Of a stretch of 64,000 nt of DNA, positions 16,279 to 23,841 are shown in pieces. Source of the stretch: Sinorhizobium terangae (GTDB lineage: Bacteria > Pseudomonadota > Alphaproteobacteria > Rhizobiales > Rhizobiaceae); contig NZ_WITC01000032.1 in NCBI RefSeq assembly GCF_009601505.1, forward strand, positions 62,001-126,000, given 5' to 3'. A program made the translations under genes and the position numbers. Below the pieces are notes generated by a model, which was given only the letters and a program-made list of their open reading frames with translations, was not told the DNA's origin and did no database searches. How positions within the stretch are numbered: position 1 is the stretch's first letter; the number at the start of each line of letters is the position of its first letter.

Positions 16279-16467
16279 TCAGCGCGTGCGGATCCGAGGC
16301 CGAACGATGTTCATCTGCAGTTCGTGGCTTGACGCATACGGACCGAGCACTTTGACCAGGCGCCTTTGCTCGGCTTCGCTTATACCCGCCCGCCTGCAGT
16401 ATTCCGCCACATCGAAGATATGCTTTGCCGGAGACCCATCGAGGGCTCCAATATCCCTGCGTGTCAT
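16279..16467 (-). CDS. Small conserved-looking hypothetical protein
   Basis: A 62-aa acid-base-rich protein with no membrane segment or signal. The start ATG 16467 has GGGAG seven bases upstream. The middle (HIFDVAEYCRRAGISEAEQRRL) reads like a short helical fold similar in style to DUF3606-type peptides, though I cannot assign a family. It is convergent with the LysR gene and separated from the efflux adaptor gene by about 210 bases. Coding status is judged from the ribosome binding site and residue composition only. Confidence 0.5.
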   Translation of the reverse strand: MTRRDIGALDGSPAKHIFDVAEYCRRAGISEAEQRRLVKVLGPYASSHELQMNIVRPRIRTR

Positions 16468-16678
16468 CCCGTATCTCCCACTCCATCTCGTGAACGGTAG
16501 ACCGGATGCCGTTTAGCCGTCGCTCGTGGCGGTGTAGATACTTTCCGCAGGTGCCGTAACTATACGGGAGTTTAATGGCTGCGGTGCCTCGCGCAGCAAA
16601 TTGACGAGCACCATCCGGATCGGATGCGAGAACTGAAACCGTACCCACTCGGCGCAACGAACGACCGTTCCCGCTCGG

Positions 16679-17830
16679 CTATTTCTGCGCCTGGTTCGCC
16701 GGCATCGGCTTGACCGGCGCGCCGGGGAAGATTTTCTGCAGGTTGCCGGCGATCACCTTGTCGCCTTCGGAAACACCGGATGACACGCCGACGAGGCCGC
16801 CAGTGCCGGGGCCGAGGGAGACCAGCCGCTGCTCGACAACGTCGCCCTTGCCGACGACATAGACATATTTGCCGAGTTGACTCGACCCGAGTGCGGTCTC
16901 CGGCACCATGAGCACGTTCGGTTCGTCCCTGACGCGCAGGCGGACGCGCACGTATTGGCCGGGCAGCAAGGTCAGATCCGCGTTTTCGATGGTCGCCCGC
17001 GCCACGACCGTGCCGGTATTGCGCTCGACCACATTGTTGATGAAGGTCAGATCGCCGCGGTGACGCGGCTCGGTATCACCCGGTAGAAACACTTCGGCCT
17101 GAACCGGTCCGGCCGCCCGTGCCTTCTGGAGATCGACGAGCTCAGGTTCGCTCGGATTGAAGGAGACATAGATCGGCGAAAGTTGCACGAGGTTGTTGAG
17201 TGGCGTGCCGGCCGTGTCGCTGACCAGTGTTCCCTCGGGAGCCAGGTTTCGCCCGAGCCTTCCTGCGAAGGGTGCGCGGATTTCAGTGTAGTCGCGGTTG
17301 ATCTCGGCGGTGCGGACCGCTGCCCGCGACATGGCGAGCGCCGCCTCCGCCTGGCGCACCGCGCTTGCGCGCTGGTCGAAGGTGTCCTTGTCCAGATATC
17401 CTGTCGTCGCCAGTTCGTTGCCGCGTGTGAGATTGCTGCGAAGGTAGGCGAGCGATGCCTCATCGCGTTGGACCTGGGCTTTGGCTTGATCGAGTTCCGC
17501 TTCGAAGTCGCGCGGGTCGATCCGATAAAGGAGTTCGCCCTGCTTAACGTCGGCGCCATCTGGAACTTCCTGCGACTGTATATAGCCGGAAACCTTGGCC
17601 CGGAGCGTGACGTTGCGGATCGATTCCGTCCGTGCCGAATATTCGAGGTAAATGGGGATCGTCTTCTTGACGACCGCGGCGACGGGGACAGGCATGGCAG
17701 GGGGCGCATTTGCAACCGCTGCGCCCGCGCCGCCGCCTTCAAGGTCAAACCTGCCGCCGGTGTATGAATAGGCCGCAGCCAGCGCCGCGATTGCGACTGC
17801 TGCGGCAAGGCCTAGTTTCAAACCGCGCAT
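16679..17830 (-). CDS. RND efflux periplasmic adaptor subunit
   Basis: Membrane-fusion protein of 383 aa for a tripartite RND pump. A signal-anchor helix covers about residues 5-22. The first barrel/lipoyl half has RAKVSGYIQSQEVPDG, the helical hairpin spans about 110-175, and the second lipoyl half is IRAPFAGRLGRNLAPEGTLV. The C-terminal part has LLPGQYVRVRLRV and VPETALG. ATG 17830 has AGGAAGG upstream. It lies ten bases after the RND permease stop on the same strand, so permease comes first, the reverse of the commoner adaptor-permease order. No outer-membrane factor gene is adjacent. Confidence 0.92.
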   Translation of the reverse strand: MRGLKLGLAAAVAIAALAAAYSYTGGRFDLEGGGAGAAVANAPPAMPVPVAAVVKKTIPIYLEYSARTESIRNVTLRAKVSGYIQSQEVPDGADVKQGELLYRIDPRDFEAELDQAKAQVQRDEASLAYLRSNLTRGNELATTGYLDKDTFDQRASAVRQAEAALAMSRAAVRTAEINRDYTEIRAPFAGRLGRNLAPEGTLVSDTAGTPLNNLVQLSPIYVSFNPSEPELVDLQKARAAGPVQAEVFLPGDTEPRHRGDLTFINNVVERNTGTVVARATIENADLTLLPGQYVRVRLRVRDEPNVLMVPETALGSSQLGKYVYVVGKGDVVEQRLVSLGPGTGGLVGVSSGVSEGDKVIAGNLQKIFPGAPVKPMPANQAQK

Positions 17831-17840
17831 ATCTACCTTC

Positions 17841-20800
17841 CTATTCCGCCGCTTTGGGCTCTCGCTGCCCGTCGGCGGGGCTTGCCGACAGCCCCTCCCG
17901 CCATTGTTCGATGACAGCGTAGAAAACCGGGACAAAAACAAGTGTCAGGACGGTTGCCATGAGCATGCCGCCAAACACCGTCGTGCCGATCGACTGCCGG
18001 CTGGCGGCACCGGCGCCCGTCGCGTACATTAGCGGAATGACGCCTAGGATGAAGGCGAACGCCGTCATCAAAATCGGCCGCAGCCGCAGGCGGGCCGCTT
18101 CGGCGGCGGCGGTGAGTATGTCCAAGCCTTCCTGCCGGCGCCGCTTGGCGAACTCGACGATCAGAATAGCGTTTTTCGCGGCAAGGCCAACCAGCATCAC
18201 AAAGCCGATCTGCGAGTAGACGTCGATCTGCATGGCCCTGAGCCAAAGGGCCAGCAGCGCACCGAGAAGGGCGAGCGGCACCGAAAGCAGCACCATGAAG
18301 GGCATAGACCAGCTTTCATACTGCGCCGCCAAGATCAGGAAACAAAAGACAATCGCGAGTGCGAAGACGAGCGCGGCGATCGATCCTGCCCTGATCTCCT
18401 GATAGGTGATGCCCGTCCATTCGAAGCCGAAGTCCCGCGGCAGCGTGGCCGCCGCAGTGCGCTCCATCGCCGCCACCGCCTGGCTAGAACTGTAGCCCGG
18501 CGCGGCCGCGCCGTTTATCAGCGCCGCGGGATAGTTGTTGTAGTGGCTGACGGTCTCGGGGCCGACGGTCGGTTTCAGCGCGCCGAGCGTGCTGAGCGGC
18601 ACCATGTCACCCGCCGAATTGCGCACGTAAAGTCGGGAAATGTCGGCGGGGTTGGAGCGCGCGCTTTGATCGGCCTGAAGCGTCACGCGAAAAGTTCGGC
18701 CGAATAGGTTGAAGTCGTTGACATAAAGCGAGCCGAAGTAGATCTGCAAGGTGTTGAATATATCCGGCAGGCTGAGACCCAGCTGCTTTGCCTTGTCCCG
18801 GTCGAGGTCATAATTGAATTGCGGGCTTGAGGTGCTGAACGTGGTGAAGAGCTGGTGCGGATTGATTTCCGGCTGCTTTCGCGCCTCGGCGATCAGCGCT
18901 TGCGTGGCGTCGTTCAGTGCCACGCTGCCGCGCCCGCCCAAGTCCTCGACCTGGAATTCGAAGCCGCCTGTCGCCCCGAGCCCCTGTATCGACGGCGGAT
19001 CGAAGGCGAGCACGAGAGCGTCGGGGATCTGCAACAGGAGCGGCTGCACCGCTTCGCGCAGCGCCGATGCTCCTTGTTCCGGAGGGCGCTCGTCCCACGG
19101 CTTCAGGACCGCGAACTGAACCGCGGAATTCGACTGGCTCGCGAAGCTCAGGAAATTGAAGCCGACGACCGAACCGACGAAATCCACGCCCGCAGTGCCG
19201 CGAAGGATGCCCTCCGACTGTCTCGCGACGGCTTCGGTTCGTTCTATCGACGCGCCGTCGGGAAGCTGGATGACCACGAAGAAATATCCCTGGTCCTCGA
19301 CGGGCAGGAAGGTGGAGGGAATCCGTTGCCACAACGCATAGGTGGAGCCGATGGCGATCAGGAAGAGTGCGAAGAGCGCCCAACGCCAACGGACGAGCCT
19401 GGCAATGCTGCGCTCGTAGCTATGCGATAGCCAGTGAAAACCGGTGTTGAACCAGCGGAAGAGCACGAATCTCGGCGCGCCGCGATGACGCAGGAATGCG
19501 GCGCTGAGCGCCGGGCTGAGTGTCAGCGAATTGAAAGCCGAGAACGCGACCGAGATCGCGACCGTCAGGGCGAACTGATTGTAAAGGCTTCCCGCAACGC
19601 CCGGAATGAAGGCGACCGGCACAAAGACCGCAAGAAGAACGGCGGTCGTCGCGATGATCGGTCCCGTCACCTCCTGCATTGCCTTATGCGTCGCGGCGAG
19701 CGGCGGCAGGCCGGCCTCGAGCTGTCGTTCGACGTTTTCGACGACCACGATCGCGTCGTCGACGACAAGGCCGATGGCGAGCACCATTCCGAGCAGGCTC
19801 AGCATGTTCAGCGAGAAGCCGAGCAGGTACATGACGATGAGCGTCGCGATCAGCGACACCGGAATGGCGATCGTCGGGATAATCGTGGTGCGGACGTTCT
19901 GGAGAAAGATGAAGACGACGGCAATTACCAGCGCCAGCGCCTCGACCAGAGTGATCACCACATCATGCATTGCGGCTGACACGAAGCGCGTGGTGTCGTA
20001 GAACATGTGATAGGCGACGCCGCTCGGGAAGCGCTGTGACAGTTCGTCCATCTTGGCCTTGACCCGGCTCTGGAGATCGAGTGCGTTCGAGCCGGGTGCC
20101 TGGAACACCGCCAACACGACGCTCTGCTTGCCGTTGAAGCTCACGGAGGACGAATAGAGCAGCGCGCCTAGTTCGACACGTGCCACGTCTCGCAGCCTGA
20201 TCGTCGCGCCGGTCTCTGGGTCGGCACGCAGGACGATATCGGCAAATTGCTTGGGGTCGCTCAAACGACCGACCGCGTTGATCTGCATCTCGAAGGGTGT
20301 GCCGGCCGGCGCCGGGGATTGCCCGATCTTTCCGCCGGCAACCTGGACGTTCTGCTCCTCGATGACGTTCTCTACGTCGACCGCCGTTATGCCCAGATTG
20401 GCCATCCGGTCCGGATCGAGCCAGACGCGCATCGAGTAACGCCGTTCGCCGAAGAGCTGGACATCGCCGACGCCGGGCAGGCGCTTGAGCGGATCGAGGA
20501 TCTGCAGGTAGGCATAGTTGCTGACGGAGGCGAAATCGACGGAATCGTCGGGCGAGTCGAGGCTGACCAGCACGGTGAAGTTCGGGATCTGCTTGGCGAT
20601 CGTCACCCCGCTCTGGTTGACCAGCGCCGGCAGCGAGGATGCCGCTTGCGATACGCGGTTCTGCACATCGAGCGCTGCGACATCGATCGGATAACCGACG
20701 TCGAAGGAGATGATGATCCTCGACGAGCCGTCATTGGAACTCGTCGAAGACATGTAGAGCATGCCCGGCACGCCGTTGATCTGCTGCTCGAGCGGTGTCG

Positions 20801-20984
20801 TGACGGTATCGGCGACGACCTGGGCGCTGGCGCCCGGATAGTTGGCGGAAACGACGATCTGCGGCGGTGTAATGTCCGGAAACTGCGAAACGGGAAGCAG
20901 GAAATAGCAAATGGTGCCCGCAAGCGTCATGACGATGGCGATAGCGGAGGCGAAGATCGGCCGGTGGATAAAGAACTCGATCAT
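17841..20984 (-). CDS. RND multidrug efflux permease (HAE1/AcrB type)
   Basis: Inner-membrane proton antiporter of 1047 aa, a full-length HAE1 permease. It starts with IEFFIHRPIFASAIAIV and VSQFPDITPPQIVVSANYPG, the usual entry into helix 1 and the first porter loop. The essential intramembrane acidic pair is visible in GLVVDDAIVVVENVER (helix 4), and GLAAKNAILIVEFAKRRR marks helix 10. Two large periplasmic loops separate the halves. A 49-codon frame with its own ribosome binding site overlaps its start. The adaptor gene follows. Substrate range cannot be read from sequence. Confidence 0.95.
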   Translation of the reverse strand: MIEFFIHRPIFASAIAIVMTLAGTICYFLLPVSQFPDITPPQIVVSANYPGASAQVVADTVTTPLEQQINGVPGMLYMSSTSSNDGSSRIIISFDVGYPIDVAALDVQNRVSQAASSLPALVNQSGVTIAKQIPNFTVLVSLDSPDDSVDFASVSNYAYLQILDPLKRLPGVGDVQLFGERRYSMRVWLDPDRMANLGITAVDVENVIEEQNVQVAGGKIGQSPAPAGTPFEMQINAVGRLSDPKQFADIVLRADPETGATIRLRDVARVELGALLYSSSVSFNGKQSVVLAVFQAPGSNALDLQSRVKAKMDELSQRFPSGVAYHMFYDTTRFVSAAMHDVVITLVEALALVIAVVFIFLQNVRTTIIPTIAIPVSLIATLIVMYLLGFSLNMLSLLGMVLAIGLVVDDAIVVVENVERQLEAGLPPLAATHKAMQEVTGPIIATTAVLLAVFVPVAFIPGVAGSLYNQFALTVAISVAFSAFNSLTLSPALSAAFLRHRGAPRFVLFRWFNTGFHWLSHSYERSIARLVRWRWALFALFLIAIGSTYALWQRIPSTFLPVEDQGYFFVVIQLPDGASIERTEAVARQSEGILRGTAGVDFVGSVVGFNFLSFASQSNSAVQFAVLKPWDERPPEQGASALREAVQPLLLQIPDALVLAFDPPSIQGLGATGGFEFQVEDLGGRGSVALNDATQALIAEARKQPEINPHQLFTTFSTSSPQFNYDLDRDKAKQLGLSLPDIFNTLQIYFGSLYVNDFNLFGRTFRVTLQADQSARSNPADISRLYVRNSAGDMVPLSTLGALKPTVGPETVSHYNNYPAALINGAAAPGYSSSQAVAAMERTAAATLPRDFGFEWTGITYQEIRAGSIAALVFALAIVFCFLILAAQYESWSMPFMVLLSVPLALLGALLALWLRAMQIDVYSQIGFVMLVGLAAKNAILIVEFAKRRRQEGLDILTAAAEAARLRLRPILMTAFAFILGVIPLMYATGAGAASRQSIGTTVFGGMLMATVLTLVFVPVFYAVIEQWREGLSASPADGQREPKAAE

Positions 20985-21130
20985 GGCCGGATCGATCCAC
21001 GTTGGACGCGAGCGTCACCGCGGGCCGGCAACGCCCGGTCGGCGCCGCAGAAATCGACCTTCTCCGCGGTCACCGACACGCGGACCATCCGATTATTCAG
21101 AATCCTTTCCGCCGCCGCCAGCTTGCGCAT
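20981..21130 (-). CDS. Possible 49-aa leader peptide coupled to the RND permease
   Basis: A short frame starting ATG 21130 with GGAG seven bases upstream, ending in TGA that overlaps the permease ATG (ATGA). The peptide begins MRKLAAAERILNNRM and has no recognised family, signal or membrane segment. The position suggests either a translational leader or a chance frame. A 16-bp perfect palindrome lies just upstream. Coding status is unproven. Confidence 0.3.
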   Translation of the reverse strand: MRKLAAAERILNNRMVRVSVTAEKVDFCGADRALPARGDARVQRGSIRP

Positions 21131-21148
21131 CGTAAGGCTCCAGCACCA

Positions 21149-21164
21149 GCAAATCGCGATTTGC
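21149..21164. promoter_or_regulatory. Perfect 16-bp palindrome upstream of the RND operon
   Basis: GCAAATCGCGATTTGC, fully self-complementary, about 165 bases upstream of the permease start. The position fits an operator for the efflux genes. The TetR gene at 21453 is the nearest candidate regulator but lies next to a different dyad. Confidence 0.6.
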
Positions 21165-21452
21165 ACCGTTACTTAGACGTTTGACGATGGTGCCAACCGA
21201 CATTGTGACATTGTGCCAGAAATTTTTTCGTGCTGTCAGCACCACATGCGGAAGCGTTCGAGAAAATCGGCTGCTCCTGGAGCTTCCGCTACCGATCAGA
21301 CCCAACGTCAGGGGGCAACGCTCGATCCGTACCGAAATAGGCCGGCCGAGCCCGATGGCAACTAGACTGCAGCCAATTGCGGCGATCCAAGCGTTGCTGC
21401 ATTCTCGACGCTGCTTGCAACTGCTTCTGAAGGATACGTCCGTGGCGTTTCG
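21165..21452. other. Promoter-bearing interval between TetR gene and RND operon
   Basis: Non-coding part of the space upstream of the RND permease. It contains the octamer ACATTGTG twice in tandem near 21200-21220. Otherwise nothing is recognised. Confidence 0.4.
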
Positions 21453-22049
21453 CTATACTCCTCCTTCGCGAGTGTGCTCGGCGATCCCCGGCTCCAGCAG
21501 GCGAAGGATTTCAGGCAGGCGTTCGTTCATTTCCGCCGGGATCTTCTCGTTCATTAGCAGCATCACGAGCCCATGCACCAAAGACCAGGCGGCAATCGGG
21601 CCCGGATCGCCAACTGCGCTCGACCCTTTCCGGCCCGCCTTCCTGACAAGAAGCTCAAAAGCCTGGCGACTGGCGTGAGACAACTGCGCGTCCCGACTGT
21701 CGATGTACTCGCTGGATCCGAACATCAGCGTGTAGAGGCCAGGGTTCCCTTTGGCGAATTCAATGTACTTTACACCAAGATCGCCAATGCTCTGTGCGGG
21801 GTCTGAAGCGAGCGGCGCGATCAGATCTCGCAGCCTCGAAAATCCGATGACGGCAATGGCTGACATCAAGTCGCGCTTGCCGGCGAAGTGCGCGTAGGGG
21901 GCAGCCTGGCTGACACCGGCCAGGCGCGCCACGGCGCGCAAACTTACTCCTCCCGGGCCTTCACGCTCGAGCAGCTCCAATCCTGCTTCGATCAGCGCGG
22001 TTCGCAAGTCACCGTGATGATATCCTCGTGTGGGTGTTTTCGACTTCAT
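21453..22049 (-). CDS. TetR/AcrR-family transcriptional regulator
   Basis: Repressor of 198 aa. The N-terminal three-helix DNA-binding domain is clear: GYHHGDLRTALIEAGLELLEREG, then VSLRAVARLAGVSQAAPYAHFAGKRDLM. The C-terminal ligand domain (from about residue 80) contains YIEFAKGNPGLYTLMF, typical of the WHG-type TetR C-terminal domain. The gene is divergent from a DUF2214 membrane protein across a TTAACG-rich dyad at 22074-22112, which is its most likely operator. A role over the RND operon downstream on the same strand is possible but not shown. Confidence 0.88.
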   Translation of the reverse strand: MKSKTPTRGYHHGDLRTALIEAGLELLEREGPGGVSLRAVARLAGVSQAAPYAHFAGKRDLMSAIAVIGFSRLRDLIAPLASDPAQSIGDLGVKYIEFAKGNPGLYTLMFGSSEYIDSRDAQLSHASRQAFELLVRKAGRKGSSAVGDPGPIAAWSLVHGLVMLLMNEKIPAEMNERLPEILRLLEPGIAEHTREGGV

Positions 22050-22073
22050 TCTTCGGACCGCAATCTTGACGCT

Positions 22074-22112
22074 GTTAAGAACGCCGTTATGTTAACGCCG
22101 TTAAGATTAACG
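22074..22112. promoter_or_regulatory. TTAACG-rich operator between tetR and the DUF2214 gene
   Basis: Contains the palindrome TTAACG-C-CGTTAA (22092-22104), plus the direct repeat AACGCCGTTA seen at 22080 and 22094 and flanking TTAA boxes. The density of matched half-sites between divergent genes fits an autoregulated TetR operator. Confidence 0.65.
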
Positions 22113-22185
22113 TGCCCACGCGAAAGTCAAGGCGGAGCCACCACGTCCGACCGCGGCCTTTTGTCAGACGGGCGGGGAGTGCCGG

Positions 22186-22632
22186 ATGTTCACGGATCTT
22201 GTTCTCGCTAGTGCCCACCACGTCCTGGTTTTCGGGCTGGCCGCGATCATCGCGATGGAAGCCGTAATTGTGCGGCCGGATATGTCGGGAGGAAGCGGGA
22301 GACTACTCTCGCGGATCGATGCGTATTACGGCGCGGCCGCCACCCTTGTGCTCCTCATCGGGATTGCTCGTGTCCTCTTCGGTCTCAAGGGATGGGAAGC
22401 CTATGTTTACAATTGGGCGTTCTGGCTGAAGATGCTGGCTTTTGCCGTGGTCGGGCTCCTCTCCATCAGGCCGACGATGCAAATCCGCAAGTGGCGAAAG
22501 AATGCGGACGAAGACACCTTTACCCCGCTAGCCGAGGACGTTGCCAAGGTGCGCGGCTATATTCTGGCGCAAATCGGCGTTTTCACGCTTATTCCGGTCC
22601 TCGCCGCCACGATGGCTCGCTACGGTTATTGA
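22186..22632 (+). CDS. DUF2214-family membrane protein
   Basis: Integral membrane protein of 148 aa with about four helices (LVFGLAAIIAMEAVIV, AAATLVLLIGIARVLFG, FWLKMLAFAVVGLLSI and IGVFTLIPVLAATMA). The length and the charged cytoplasmic stretch IRKWRKNAD match DUF2214 proteins. Function unknown. It is divergent from the TetR gene and shares its dyad, so it is probably the repressor's main target. ATG 22186 lacks a strong ribosome binding site but begins exactly at the family N-terminus. Confidence 0.83.
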   Translation: MFTDLVLASAHHVLVFGLAAIIAMEAVIVRPDMSGGSGRLLSRIDAYYGAAATLVLLIGIARVLFGLKGWEAYVYNWAFWLKMLAFAVVGLLSIRPTMQIRKWRKNADEDTFTPLAEDVAKVRGYILAQIGVFTLIPVLAATMARYGY

Positions 22633-23326
22633 GAGTTCCTTTGGCAAGACCGCACGTCGACCGCCTCGAAACGTTCTGGGGCATCGAAGTAGCTCTGCGG
22701 AACGGAGAACGTCATGTTTGTTGCGAGATCTCGCGAACCACGCGTCGAAGCCATTGGTGGCCGGGATCTGCGTCATGACGAGCATGCCAGGCCTGAACAA
22801 CACTTGCGGCGCGTGGCACGACAGCGGATGAAACGCCCCTCAAGGTCCACGTCGCAGGGGCGTTGAATACCGGGGCAACAAGCAAGAAGTGACCGAGGCC
22901 ATTCTCCACATGCTGCCCTATGCTGGGCTCAGCCGCGTTCAGGCAGCGATGGCGGCGGCGAGCGGGGTCTTTTCAGAATAGTAGAAAACCAGCTGGGCGG
23001 GGTGTCACACACCCGTTACATTTTGCGCCGAAACTGAGCTTGTAGTTCCATGGCACAGGCCATCCTGAGAGGATGGCAGGGATCGCTTCAAAAGCGTTTG
23101 ACCCCGCAGTCGATCCGGCAAAGGCGCCGGATCCACTCGTGCCGGACATCCTTCGCGCGGCGGATCTACCGATTGACGACAACCGTCCGAGGCAGTTCCG
23201 CGACTTTGCAGCAGCCGGCGCGCGACCGCAGACTGGCCGGGTCCTTACGACGAGGAGCGGATGATCCTGGCTTCCAACCCGATTTGAATTCGAATCATCG
23301 GGCGAGCTTCAACAGAGGAAGTAGAG
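22633..23326. other. Long interval without an intact gene
   Basis: About 690 bases with one recognisable gene relic (the LysR tail at 22712-22828). A 63-codon plus-strand frame at 23073-23264 has weak coding character and a poorly placed GAGAGG; I do not call it a gene. Confidence 0.5.
22712..22828 (-). pseudogene. Remnant of a LysR-family regulator C-terminus
   Basis: The minus-strand frame ending at 22712 reads VVQAWHARHDADPGHQWLRR and ends REISQQT. This is the usual extreme C-terminus of LysR regulators (W-H-x-R, then D-P-x-x-x-W-L-R). No DNA-binding domain or substrate-binding core precedes it, and the frame soon loses similarity. It looks like the stub of a deleted regulator. Identification rests on about 38 residues. 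Confidence 0.45.
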
Positions 23327-23518
23327 ATGAGCAAGTTTGTTATTCTCGCACTGACGGCGGTGGCAATCAGCGTCGGCAGCGTAGCCTGCGTATCAGAAAA
23401 CCCTGACACTGCATCGATAGCGCCCAATGCGGAGAACCGGAACGGGGCGTTGAACCCCAGGGCAAGTGGTGCCCCACCAAGAAACGGCTCCTACTACAAG
23501 GGCATCTTTCGTGAATGA
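23327..23518 (+). CDS. Small secreted or lipoprotein-like hypothetical protein
   Basis: A 63-aa protein with a clear N-terminal signal (KFVILALTAVAISVGSVAC) and a short polar Asn/Pro-rich mature part (about 43 residues) ending GSYYKGIFRE. Cys21 could be a lipidation site, but the preceding SVA is a poor lipobox, so simple secretion is equally likely. ATG 23327 has GAGGAAG upstream. No family recognised. It stands alone between gene-poor intervals. Confidence 0.6.
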   Translation: MSKFVILALTAVAISVGSVACVSENPDTASIAPNAENRNGALNPRASGAPPRNGSYYKGIFRE

Positions 23519-23841
23519 TCTAACGCTTTGAGATCACCCGACTCCAAGCGAAACCGCTCGGCATTTTCCCGGAAATTGGTCTCGATCACGATCGATTTTG
23601 ATAAGTTCGACTGCTCAAGGCGGGGAGACTGCCTTGAGCGGCGCCGATCGTGCCTTATCGATCGTGCGCAGTCGGCGATGTGGCCTCTGCGGGCAGCTTA
23701 CAAGCCTTGTCTTTCCCCCAGGGAACCGTGTTGTTTGTGCCGGATCAAAGAGATGAACCTGACAGCGGTGTAAGTGCATCGGGCCGAAAATGAATTGCGG
23801 CGCGTCGGCATGAGGTCGAACTTCCCCTGGAGCGTTGCCTC
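23519..23841. other. Intergenic stretch with one hairpin
   Basis: About 320 bases between the small secreted protein and the chemoreceptor. Apart from the hairpin at 23613-23639, nothing is recognised. Confidence 0.45.
23613..23639. terminator. Hairpin between the small secreted protein and the chemoreceptor
   Basis: GCTCAAGGC and GCCTTGAGC form a nine-base perfect stem around a nine-base loop, about 95 bases past the small gene's stop. A terminator is plausible; there is no T run. Confidence 0.45.

Noticed and set aside
20247..21176. 309-codon plus-strand open frame
   Set aside because: Antisense to the RND permease; composition is Asp/Arg-rich with no fold.
23073..23264. 63-codon frame (MAGIASKAFDP)
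   Set aside because: Some protein-like character, but GAGAGG touches the start codon, no family is recognised and the interval looks decayed.
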